Shown here: positions 10,829 to 21,093 of the stretch, piece by piece
Numbering within the stretch: the stretch's first letter is position 1
How the letters are laid out: each line of letters starts with the position of its first letter
Assembly: GCA_025667525.1 (NCBI GenBank)
Contig: CM046874.1
Location: 282,954,880-283,018,879 of the forward strand
Source of the DNA: Glebionis coronaria
Lineage: Eukaryota; Streptophyta; Magnoliopsida; Asterales; Asteraceae
Reading direction: 5' to 3'
DNA: 64,000 nucleotides
Made by a program: the position numbers and the translations under genes
The notes under the pieces: generated by a model
What the model saw: the letters and a program-made list of their open reading frames with translations, nothing else
Databases searched by the model: none
What the model was told of the DNA's origin: nothing

Positions 10829-13800
10829 TGATATGAGCAAAAACTCATATCAATTTATCGACAAATCACCCTAAAACACAATAAAAATACCTAAACTTTG
10901 TGCTATAAAGCGGAATTATGTGGTATGTTTTGTGTTTGTGCTCAAATAGGTAAGAAGGATACAATTTCAAGCAAACAAAGGAAAATCAAGCTTAATTTGA
11001 TGAAAAAGACAAAGAAGGATCAAAAGTGACAACACAATGAAGACAAAGGACCTATCTTGACAATCTGCCAAAGATAAAGGACCAAAAGTGTAAATATGAC
11101 AAAGTCAAGATCAAAGTCAAATCTGGTCAACTCTCAAGTCAACCAAGTCAAAGGAGCTTTTTGATCAAGTTTGTAAGTGGAAGGACTTAAATTGCCAAAA
11201 GAATGAAGAATATAGCTCAAAATTACATTCTGCCAAGTCAAGGGGCTGTTTCTACCATTTTTGGAAAGTTATGATAAGCTTAATCCGTGTGAAATGCTAT
11301 TAACCAATGGGAAGAGAGGAATCAAGTTACATGGATTACCAAGTCAGCTTAATAAATGCCCACTCAACCGCCAAGCATTTATTGGCCAAATCCCAACAGT
11401 GCAAGCGCACTACTCACTTCTCAGCCAATTAGAAAGCTACATGCAATAATCACATTATCCACTAAGGATAATGATCCGTGTGAACTTCCCATAATCAATA
11501 CAATTTTGACACGTGTCATCTTCTTCAACACAACAGCCCAGAATCGTTATTGAGCTAGAGGCAATTTCAGAAGTTGGTATAAACATGAAACTTGCTCGTT
11601 TTTGAGAGACGAATCCAATGATCACAACCAGTTACACTCAAGATCAACAACAAAGAAAACCCCAAATGTGTTCATCACCTACAAAACTCAATTGAGCAGA
11701 TTTCTCCACGTGGAAGCTTCTAATTGGTTCTAACACGTCACCAACCCCAACCACTTTACTTCTGCAGTCTATAAATACCATAGATTAGCTCATTTCTTGT
11801 ATTGTAGAAAAAGTTTGAAATCACACACACTTTTAGTTTTTCTCTCATCCTTCTTAGTTTTAGCTTAACAACTCAAGAGTCTGACAAACTCTTGAGTCTG
11901 TTATTAGTTGTAACTGATTACCAGCATTTGTAACTACTTTCCAATTCAATCAATAAACATTTCAATTTTCCCTCCAAAATTCTCATTAACTTTCTACTGT
12001 TCATACTTGCACTCTGTTACTCTTGTTGCTGATATTGGTTAGTTATGATCAACACTTGATCATAATTGGCTAGTAGTGAAGATTTTAGCTGTTGTACCTG
12101 ATCTTTTCATTCAAGTCAAGTTTTAGCAGATTTTGAAGAATTCAGTTCATTAATGGCGGATTTGATGATTGATATGTGTTGATTGGTAGTTGTTTGATGT
12201 GTTCTAGTGCTAAGGTGGTGGTTAGCACTAGATTAGAGAGCTCAGCGCTCCTCTACTCCCCAAAGGAGGCCTTAGCTAAAGGTTTCACTTTCTGAATTTC
12301 AGTTCCACTCAATTGTTGAATGCCTGCTTCATACCTAGCTTAATTCTCTTTGATTGCATGATAAAAGTTGTTTTAGCCTGTTATTGATCTGATCTCAGTG
12401 TTGTTGTAGCTTATTAGTAGCTTAATCTTGCTTATTAGACTTAATACTTGTCCTGTTTTCACATTTATCAGTCAGTATAGCTTTGCTAGCCATTTAGAGT
12501 TCTTGTTGGTTAGAGTTCTTGTAACTAGTTCTCATACTTTTCATTTTGGCTATAAAACTTAGTGTGATATCATTTTTAATTCAGTTTAATCATTAGCTCA
12601 AAAAGTCTTCATAAAAGTTTCAAAAATATCAGTAAAGTAGTGTTTGGTTTTACCTTAAAAGTAGTTTTCAAGTGTTAGAAATTGGCAAACTTTGGTTCAT
12701 TTCCAGTCAACTAGTCATAACAAATAGTTTTCAGTCACTTTTAAGTCAAGATTTTGGTCAAAAAGGCAATTGGTCATTAAAAAAGTTTGGGTCAGTTTTT
12801 AACTAGCATATTTTCAGAAAGTATTGATTTTGATTTGACTAGCATTTCTTTGTTACTTGATGAAATCACTTGAAACCAAGTCTCATCTTTCAGTCAATAT
12901 ATGAAGTTTGAGTGTGTATAAGGAAACTGTACAGTATCCAATATTGAGCAAGTAATAAGCCAAAGTTTAAGCATAAGAGCAAATGCAATTCCCTGTAATG
13001 AATTCCAAACTGATTTCTCATATCTGATTTTCCACTTCATAAAATAGCTGATTTTCTTTCACATTTCTATTCCATTAGTGTTCCTGGATAAATTTTGAGA
13101 TTTTGAGTTTTTTGAAATTTCTGGTCAACGAAAGTCAACATAAGCACAAATTTGGCTTATTTTTAGATTCAGAGCTTATTACTTGATCATTTTCTTGAGA
13201 CTTGATTTCCCGTCTTTCTTTTGAGCTTATTAACAAGGATTTTCATTAAAATCTAGTTGTGCAAGTCTGGCTTAATTGGTAGCTTATTTTGAGCTTATTG
13301 GATTTAGCTTATCAGAGTTCTAGTGACTTTTAGCTTAATTCCTTGGATAGGTCTAGCTAAAATTTGATTTTAAAACGTTTGAAACTGGTTTGATCAAATT
13401 TGGTTGAGAAATAAGCTCAAACGAGCTTATTGAAGTTGTGAACCCGTTTTTGTTAAAAAAGATTTGAAAATTGCATTTTGGTCCTTGAAGTATTAATCAG
13501 TTTTTAATCCTAGCTAATCTTTCTACTTTTTAGGGTTTTCAAATAATCAGTCCCTACATTTTCAGATTTGTTTACATTTATTAGGCAGTTTCAAATTAGT
13601 TGGAATTTAGTTATATTTTTTGAATAGTTTTCATTTTCAGTCCATATAGTTTATTGTTTTTACACATTTAGTCCTTAGACTCTTTAGCTTTACATTTTTG
13701 GCACTTATATTTCATTGAATTTACATTTCCATTCCTTATAGTTTGTAGAATTTACATTTAGCATTTTATTTGAATATAAACTTGGTATGTGCACGTTGTT

Positions 13801-13962
13801 TTACATATAAGTAGACGATATTTTTTCATTTTAGCAAGGCTTGTTTGAATTAGCAATAGAATATCCAAAAAACTTTACCAACCAAAAACAAATAAAAAAC
13901 CCGATCTTGTTAGGACTTTCAATTTGTTAAGAACTGAGAAAAACGAACTTCAACTATACACA
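10829..13962 (+). repeat. 3' LTR of element A
   Basis: Second copy of the 3134-bp LTR. It opens with a perfect stem: TGATATGAG (10829-10837) and CTCATATCA (10844-10852). The TATA box is at 11770-11777. The end (…ACTATACACA) is followed directly by sequence resembling the 3' internal end of element D, with no target-site duplication. Confidence 0.93.
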
Positions 13963-14064
13963 TTCCATAATGGCCAAGGTGGGTTAATTATGAGGAAAGT
14001 GTAACTTGGTGCTTTAAAATGTTGCATTGCATGAGGTCATGGCAATGGTCAAGTGGAGGGGAGT
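13963..14064 (+). mobile_element. 3' internal remnant and polypurine tract of element D
   Basis: This resembles 10729-10828 of element A (shared GGCCAAGGT, TTAATTATGA, GCATTGCATGAGG) and ends in a polypurine tract AAGTGGAGGGGAG (about 14051-14063), just before an LTR start. It shows that a second Athila-like element of the same strand once lay here. Its upstream body is missing. Confidence 0.75.
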
Positions 14065-15005
14065 TGATAAGTGTGAAGACACTCATCAATAATGATCCAG
14101 AAACCACTTAATACACAGTCAAATACATGATATTAAACTGTAAACTATCAGAATTACGCGTGTATTTGTGCTTTGTGTGTTTCAGGTAAAAAAAGATACA
14201 TTTTGGAGCAAACATGCGTTTTCAAGGATTATTTGACGAAAAGACGAGGAAAAGGAGAAAAGAAGCTTTCGAGGACCTTATTTGCCAAGCTTTAAAAGAA
14301 GGAGGACTTAATGTGTAACTTTCATAAGAGAAAGGATAAAATGGAGAATTACTTAAAAGTTTTTATACACATTTTATAAAGGAATTAAAAGTGAGGGACT
14401 AGAGTATAAACTTTTGGAAAGTTTATTATATTTTGTCAATTGACCAAGCCGGTCAAAATAACAAAACCTCCACACACACGTCTTCTTCATCATTCAAGAG
14501 AGAGAAACGAATAACAGTTTCTTATCTTTCTATCCACCAAGACCTTTAGATCATTATCACGGAAGAACAAGAAGTTTTCAAGTGAAGATTATAATTACAA
14601 AAATGCTCATCTCCTTCTCCTCTACAAGAAGATACTAATTAATTTGATCAAGGAAGAAAGATGAAGAAAACCCCAATTTGAAGAATGAAGAATAAATCAA
14701 GATCCTCGTATTTAACACGTGTCCATTGCTGAGTAGAAGCAACACGTCATCTCCTTCTTCTCAACGCCTATAAATAGAAGATGAAGACCTTCATTTCAGA
14801 CGGTTAGCTAGGAGTAGTTACACATAGTTGTAGGTGTAGATTAGATAATCTTTCTCATAGTTGTTAAAAATCTGTTTTAGTTGTTAATAAATCAGTTTCA
14901 TCAGTTACTTTTAAGTTTTAATTGTTGTAACAAATTAGTTAATCTTCCATTAATGAAAGTTGTTCTTCTCTTAAATCTCTTTTCTTTAATTCTTCATTAG
15001 TTTTG
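14065..15005 (+). repeat. LTR of element D, left part
   Basis: It starts with a hairpin, TGATAAGTGT (14065-14074) with ACACTCATCA (14079-14088), right after a polypurine tract. A TATA box CTATAAATAG lies at 14768-14777. The LTR is cut by element B at 15006 and resumes at 38683. The 5 bp at 15001-15005 (TTTTG) are duplicated at 38678-38682. Confidence 0.78.
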
Positions 15006-17804
15006 TGTGACACCCTAGAATCGAGGTCATTAACGATACCCTAAATTACGCTAAATTTTGAATTTTTTAATAAATTTTAATTCCTATAATTATAAGTATT
15101 TTGGTTAAAGCCGATGTTCGAGGTTATAATTTTTACGATTGACGTTTTAAGAAGGACGATGACGATTACGATCCCGAGGGATGCCCAATTTTATATAATT
15201 TTTGACGATTTATCGATAATGTAATTTTTCGAGAATTTTATTTCCGGTTCGTGTTAAGTTGAGTCGGGTGAGTTTTATAGCCTTCCGAGTACATTTAAAG
15301 TATCCCAAAAATATTTTGGAGCGTTCGGGAAGATTTCCGACTCCCGTAAAATTTCCAAAATTGACAAATGAGTCGAACCCGCAAAGTTTTGAGGATGTTT
15401 TCTATTTAAGGACAAAAGAAGCTAGAAATTGCACAAAGGCCCCTCCCAACCCACCAAAAAGGCCAAAATTGTCATAAACACAAACACACACAACACTTTC
15501 ACCAAAATTTGAGCTCTCTCTCCCTCCTCTCTCTCTCAAACCGACGGACACCCCTAGACACCACCAAAATTCACCAAAAATCTTTTTCCACTTGATTTTC
15601 TTAAAATCCAAGGTAAGACCACATCTAGTTTGGTCATTCCCTACACATTCATGTGCTCAAATCCCACATGCATTAACAAAAATTTTTCAAGATTTTTCCA
15701 TATGATCCAAATTCGTTTTTGAGGCTAAATGAGCTAATGCATGTTGATTTTAAGTGTTATGGAAGTATAAACACCAAGAAAACCCACCAAAATTAATTTG
15801 GTTGTGGTGATTGGGTCACCCAAACCCCACGGCAAAGGGGGTGTTTGGGGAGCCATGGTGGTTGTTGATTTTGCATGTTATTCTTATGTTTGGTTCATTG
15901 TTTTAGGATGATTCACATAGGTTTTATTAGTTGCATGTACTTTTCTTTGATTCTTGATTTTGCGTTTGGTTGATCAATAGGGGTAGGACTGAATATTGAT
16001 GTTAGGATATGTTTGGGAAGGCTTAGGATGATGTTTAGTGGTGGTTAGAAGTCTTGGAATCGAGTCTAAGTGCGTTTTTGGTATGGTCATTTTTAGGCAG
16101 AAACATTTGGTCCATTTCATAAAAATGATTTTTTTTCCAGGTCTTGAAAACTAAATGTAGTGATAGAGGGTCTTTCTAGCTTTAATTTGGTATAAGGTAG
16201 AGCCCGTGACTCAAAACGAGCTAAAAGTTATGACATTTTAAAGATCGGGTACCGGGAGACGAGGACTTTCATAATCCGAATTTGTGCAAAGTTTTAGTCA
16301 TATCCCGAGGGTCACAAGTATAAATTGGTAAATGGTCAAGGGTCAAAATTTGGTCCCTAACCTGTACAAATGAGTCTATATGTTGACTTATGAGTCAAAG
16401 AAGTCAAAGGTATTTTTCATATAGGTCAAAGAGGTCAAAATTGGTCGAAGCGCAATTTCAGCCCGTAAAATGTAGTCGTGGAAAAGAGTTGCGTAACGGG
16501 TCGTAAAAGTAAAAACTTTTATTGGGCTTAAAAACATGTTATCTACAGGTCTTATAGGATTTTTGGAAATTTTGTCAAATTTTATAAGTGTGGTTTAATA
16601 AGGTAAAACAGCCCGTACTTTAGTCGAAGTACCGGCGAGAATGGGTAAAAATGGACAACATAAGTAATGAGAACAAATGGTATAGAATGAGTGATACTTG
16701 TTATTTTGTTTTTGGCGTGAGTTATACTTGTCCTAAGTGACTTGTATATATGTATTTTATACAGTACCGTAAGTATTTAAATGAGATTACTCATTACGCG
16801 TTATTTGTGATAGGTGTTGATTTAACCGGGCATCCGTTTCGTCGTCAGTGATCATCCCTCGAACTACCGACTACTTAAGATATAAGGTGTGAATTTATAG
16901 CCTCGCTTATACTTATTTCAAATTGTTTTACCCGCGAGGGAAATGCATGCTAGTTTTTAAAAGGAACGTATATCATGAATGATTGTTAGACCCGAAAGTT
17001 GCCTTAGAAATTGTGTTGAGTACCAAAGTTGCAAAAGTCCCTAAAATCATGAACTATTAACTATTGTCCTGCCCTCGAGTAGGGGGAAATAGCCGCTTAT
17101 GCAATTTGTAGTACTACGGGGTTAACGACCCAATGCTAGCCGAGAAGCTGTACTTATAGTAAGTTCTGCGGTAGATTATTTTGTATGAGAAATAAGGTAT
17201 AATTGCAACTGATGCCTTTAGAAGGGGCACTGGTTTCATCTGAATCACGCCGGTATTATTTACGCGGGTGATTGAGTTAACGGATTAGTGTCATGAGCTT
17301 AAACACAATTGTCAGTATCCTGATTATAGTTTGTTTGATCGACAAGACTATAAATGATCACGAATGGTTTTTATTATATATACGTTCAAATGGATTGAAA
17401 AACCTATGAATTCCACTCAACGTTTTCGTTGACCAAATTTTTGGCATGTGTTTCAGGTAACCGCTGAGGTGTAGGATGGAGCATGCATGGGATGGATGTT
17501 GTGTGTACGGCTTGGAGTCCGCTTGTTTTTCCCTCCTTTTTCTACTTAAACATTTTAAGTTTAATGTTATGTTGTTGTAAAACTGAAGTTTTTGGGGTTG
17601 AGATTCATGGGGACCGAAAACGCTAAACTCTGTGCACTATTTGGGGTTGGAAAAACTGTGGACATGTATCATCTAACAATTTTAAATTTCAAGTTTTAAG
17701 TTGACGTCTTTTTAGCGTCGTTTGATATATCTTGTGTGCAATGAATACTGTGTAGCACCCATTGTTGTAGTTCCGCTGCGCATAACAATTGTGGGGGTGT
17801 TACA
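15006..17804 (+). repeat. 5' LTR of element B
   Basis: It is paired with 35879-38677. A TATA-like CTATTTAAGG lies near 15400, followed by a CA- and CT-rich leader (15478-15540) typical of plant transcription starts. The 72-aa frame at 15259 recurs in the other LTR and is not treated as a gene. Confidence 0.95.
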
Positions 17805-17806
17805 GA

Positions 17807-17821
17807 TTGGTAATCAGAGCC
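17807..17821 (+). other. Primer binding site of element B (tRNA-iMet type)
   Basis: TTGGTAATCAGAGCC lies 2 bp after the LTR. It matches the common plant primer site TGGTATCAGAGCC except for one extra A. Confidence 0.75.
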
Positions 17822-17922
17822 ACGAGTTATAGAGAACTAGGTCGTTTTTGAAAATCCTAAACTATAACTTTTGGTGTCGTAAGAAAGGGTCCAAGCACAC
17901 ACAACTATCCTGCATGGCTCCG

Positions 17923-19338
17923 GTAAGATTTATTGTTGTATTTATGGCATTTGACGTATACTTTTGAGTAAAGTATATATGTGGGTAATTATTACGTAAG
18001 TATGGAATTACTATATGTAGACGTTGAATTTCACGTGAAATATCCGACATCGTAATTTTTGTATTAATCATGCATGAGCATCATATTATTATATTTCGGG
18101 CATATGTACCACCTTTGCATTGCATTTGCATGCATGTATTTATAAATATTGTATAATTACTTATGTACCCTCCGAAATTCGCTGTTATTGCAGGAATGGC
18201 CGAGGTACCGCCTAACGATAACGGAAACGATTACGTCGTAGGTCGCGAAGGGGGAAGTGTTGGAACAGCAGCTGAAGGACAAGCTGAGACGAACGATGTA
18301 CAAGCCCAGGACCCCGACTCAAGGAGAACTACTTGCCCCACGCCTATGCGTACTTCCCATCTGGTTGGTGTACCAGACATCCCCAGAAGAGCCGAAGGTG
18401 CAATGAGTGCAAATTCTCTTCATCAAGGCATCCCAAGAATTTGCTGTCCCGGACCGAGGATTTATCATGACGTACGACGGACTGTGAGAGGTTTGGAAGG
18501 ATCGATGTGCATGAGGTATGTAGTGGAATCAAGGGTGGTCAGTAGGTTCGACGAGAATGATAAGGCGGATGAAAGACTGTTGGAAAGGACGGCAAGAGTT
18601 GAGTATGACGGGAATGTGAACAAAAGTGACATCAACAGTTTAAGATCAATGGTTGCGAATTTAAGTGCTAGTCTTGACCGTGTTAGGGAGGATCAGGTGA
18701 GGTTGTCGAGGATGCAGAGTTGGGAGCATCGTGTGAGGGATTCATTGCCCCCGGATTGGAGATTCGTGGACGATTTGGAGATGGAGGCGAACGACTTTAT
18801 GATTCAGCCGCCTACTGGAGGTGCTTGTATTTCGATGGGAAATCAGGTAGTGATTGAGTGTGGATCCACATCAGGGACGAAAAAGGAAACGGAATGTGGG
18901 CCGGATGAGAAAGGAAAAGGAAAAGTGGATGATGTGGATGAGGACGTTAGTGATGAGGAAACCGAGGAAGACGACGACGAGCCGCCATCCAAGAGGCCGT
19001 GTGGATCACCACATGCCTAGTTACTTGTTTTGTATTTTCTTTGATCATTGTAATAGAACTATTTTGGACCTTTGTATGATGGTATTATGACGAGAAACTC
19101 AAGTACTTGATGTTTTATGGTGAACGATTGTAGTGGCAATACTTGTCACGATTTTGGTTAATTATCAATACAATCTATGTTACCTTTCATGATCTGTGAT
19201 ATGTCTTAAATTTGATCTTTTGTGGTGTGAATTGATGAATATTAGTAACTCCGTAGTGATGTGTCGTTGTATGTATTTTATGTCTGGGAAACTTGATATG
19301 AATACTTACATTGTTTTTCTATTTTCCTTGTCTTGCAG
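17923..19338 (+). other. Candidate 1416-nt intron in the leader of element B
   Basis: A good donor (CCG|GTAAGATTT) follows ATG GCT CCG at 17914-17922. A strong acceptor (a pyrimidine-rich run ending CTTGCAG) ends at 19338. Joining them puts the 3-codon exon in frame with A-A-A-G-A-G at 19339 and on through the gag ATG at 19360. Splicing would remove the upstream ORF at 18196-19020. A weaker acceptor TTATTGCAG ends at 18193. This is inferred from sequence only. Confidence 0.45.
18196..19020 (+). CDS. Extra ORF upstream of gag in element B
   Basis: The open frame starts at ATG 18163 or, more likely, ATG 18196 (M-A-E-V-P-P-N-D), 3 bp after an acceptor-like TTATTGCAG. It encodes about 274 aa. 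The middle (from about S-D-I-N-S-L-R-S-M-V to R-M-Q-S-W-E-H) has heptad-like spacing suggesting a short coiled coil. The C-terminus is very acidic (D-E-D-V-S-D-E-E-T-E-E-D-D-D-E) and ends in basic P-S-K-R-P-C. No family is recognised. It lies between primer site and gag, inside a candidate intron, so an unspliced transcript would express it and a spliced one would express gag-pol. It could also be a degenerate leader ORF. Confidence 0.5.
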   Translation: MAEVPPNDNGNDYVVGREGGSVGTAAEGQAETNDVQAQDPDSRRTTCPTPMRTSHLVGVPDIPRRAEGAMSANSLHQGIPRICCPGPRIYHDVRRTVRGLEGSMCMRYVVESRVVSRFDENDKADERLLERTARVEYDGNVNKSDINSLRSMVANLSASLDRVREDQVRLSRMQSWEHRVRDSLPPDWRFVDDLEMEANDFMIQPPTGGACISMGNQVVIECGSTSGTKKETECGPDEKGKGKVDDVDEDVSDEETEEDDDEPPSKRPCGSPHA

Positions 19339-19359
19339 AAAGAGATATTCGATAACACC

Positions 19360-20535
19360 ATGCCTCCAAAGTTGACTGCCGATCGTGTTAACACCATGAT
19401 TCAGGAAGCTATAGCAAATGCGTTGGAAGCGGACCGAGCTGGGAGAAATCAGGATCCAGGAAGGAACGCGGGGAGACAGCAAGCCCCGAGGGTGTGTACC
19501 TATTCTAGCTTTATGAAGTGCGGTCCCACGCAGTTCCGTGGAACGGGTGGAGCTTTAGAACTTAGACGATGGTTGGAAAAGGTTGAAAGTACGTTTGAAA
19601 TCAGTGGTTGTGCAGAAGCGGATAAAGTGAAGTTTGCAGCGGCTACGTTTCTCGATGATGCGCTTAGTTGGTGGAATACCCAGGTAGCTACGGTTGGATT
19701 GGCTGTAGCGAATGCAAGGACGTGGAATGCGACAAAAGCGTTGTTGACTAAGAAGTTTTGCCCAGAGGAGGAATTGGGGCAATTGGAGGACGAATTGAGG
19801 CATTTGACCTTGAAGAACAACGATATAGCTGCCTACACCAGGAGATTCAATGAGTTAAGTCTTTTGTGTCCAGACATATTTGCCAATGATGCCAAGAAAA
19901 TGAAGCAGTATATTAAGGGTTTATCTAGTAATATCAAAGGTGAAACAACTTCGTCAAAACCTGGAACGTTTGATGAAGCGGTTCAAATGGCACACGCTTT
20001 GATGGACGTTAAGCTTCAGGACAAGCAGAACTACATTGCTGAAGGCAACAAAAGGAAATGGGAAGCAACACAAAGTAACCAATCCCAAGGCCAGAACCGA
20101 GGTGGAAATCGAAACAACCATGGGCCGAACCGTAATCAGCAGTTTAATCAGAGAAGGAACGAAGGGATGAGGGCAGTGACGAACCCTAAAGGTGTGAAAG
20201 TGAATCCCCATTGTGGAAAGTGCAATTTGTATCATGTTGGAAATTGCCCGCCGGCATGCGGCAAGTGTGGAAAGGCAGGTCATAGGACTTCTAGTTGTCG
20301 AACGGGAGGAGTAGCCACTGGGGCTAATGCTATTAGGATGAGGGGATGTTATAGTTGTGGAGAAAGGGGTCATGTGCAAGCGAATTGCCCGAAGGCAGGA
20401 AACAGGCGGGGAGGTAATAATGCGGCTGCTATGTATCAAGTGGGAACTGCTGATAAACCACAAGGTCCCAATGTGGTTACCGGTACGTTTTTGCTAGACG
20501 CTTGTTATGCTAGTATTTTATTTGATTCTGGCTCC
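19360..20535 (+). CDS. gag-pol: gag and start of protease of chromovirus B (gag-pol, 5' part)
   Basis: The start is ATG 19360 (M-P-P-K-L-T-A-D-R-V); the frame is also open upstream to the acceptor at 19338. The capsid part has C-G-P-T-Q-F-R-G-T-G-G-A, W-L-E-K-V-E-S-T-F, W-W-N-T-Q-V and a typical R-R-F-N-E-L-S. Basic linker sequence and two CCHC knuckles follow: C-G-K-C-G-K-A-G-H-R-T-S-S-C and C-Y-S-C-G-E-R-G-H-V-Q-A-N-C. The frame then enters an aspartic protease at L-F-D-S-G-S, where copia element C interrupts it. After C the same frame resumes at 32547, so gag and pol were one polyprotein. It encodes the structural capsid and nucleocapsid of the virus-like particle. Confidence 0.93.
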
Positions 20536-21033
20536 TGTTGATCCCAAACTTAGATCGATTAGCTTTGTGTATACGAGATTAGATCAAGTATAACACGTAG
20601 AGAAACCTTTGCTTATGAATAAAGTAACAAAGTGTTATGCGGAATTAACACTTGATCTAAAACACAATGATGTTAAACAAACTTTCACTTGTATTAGAAT
20701 AATCGTGTTGATTACAATGAAAGGTTTAACTTGCGAATACTTATGAAAACTGATATATGACTTTAACCTAAAAGACCTTCTTTTATAGAACAAGAAGTCT
20801 TGTACAATAAGCTACGAATCAACTATTCTAGGTAAAGATAATAATAGAAAATACAATGTCGTGCTTATCTTTACCATACATAAATAAAGAAACAAATAAA
20901 CAAAAGATATTCTATCAGTGTCAATCTTCAAGGCTGTCAGCGTTGACTTCTATCAGCGTCCAAAGTCAATCTATCAGCGTTGACTTTCTTCTTATCAGCG
21001 TTTGGTGATCTGACCCATATTTTATTCCCAACA
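20536..21033 (-). repeat. 3' LTR of element C
   Basis: It has TATA-containing inverted repeats at 20772-20801 and a cluster of TCAGCG motifs at 20915-21000 (starts 20937, 20953, 20974, 20995, with a TCAGTG variant at 20915). The minus-strand polypurine tract AGTTTAGGGGAGGAT abuts it at 21048-21034. Confidence 0.95.
20772..20801 (-). promoter_or_regulatory. TATA box in the loop of an inverted repeat, LTR C
   Basis: The minus strand carries TATAAAAG. On the plus strand AAGACCTTCTT (20772-20782) pairs with AAGAAGTCTT (20792-20801) apart from one bulged C, placing the TATA at the loop. The other LTR repeats this at 32280-32309. Confidence 0.65.
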
Positions 21034-21048
21034 ATCCTCCCCTAAACT
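21034..21048 (-). other. Polypurine tract of element C
   Basis: The minus-strand AGTTTAGGGGAGGAT directly precedes the LTR beginning TGTTGGG. It is the plus-strand primer of this copia element and resembles the tract of H (47078-47064). Confidence 0.85.
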
Positions 21049-21093
21049 TGATATCCATTCCAATGATCAAGTTTCTGAATAAAAACTAAAGGC

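Larger units (their letters stand above)
2297..13962 (+). mobile_element. Non-autonomous Athila-like LTR retrotransposon A
   Basis: Two direct repeats of 3134 bp (2297-5430 and 10829-13962) flank an internal region. That region has a tRNA-Asp primer site at 5438-5452, a polypurine tract at 10815-10826, a decayed gag zinc-finger segment and a long acidic ORF. No protease, reverse transcriptase, RNase H or integrase motif was found, so the element must have relied on enzymes of a relative. LTRs begin TGATATGAG and end in CA. The flanks (tgttg on the left, ttcca on the right) do not form a target duplication. The right flank is the 3' end of related element D. Confidence 0.9.

Noticed and set aside
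15259..15477. 72-aa frame in LTR B, repeated at 36132
   Set aside because: LTR duplicate spanning the promoter; it ends in CA/CT-rich leader and has no recognisable domain.
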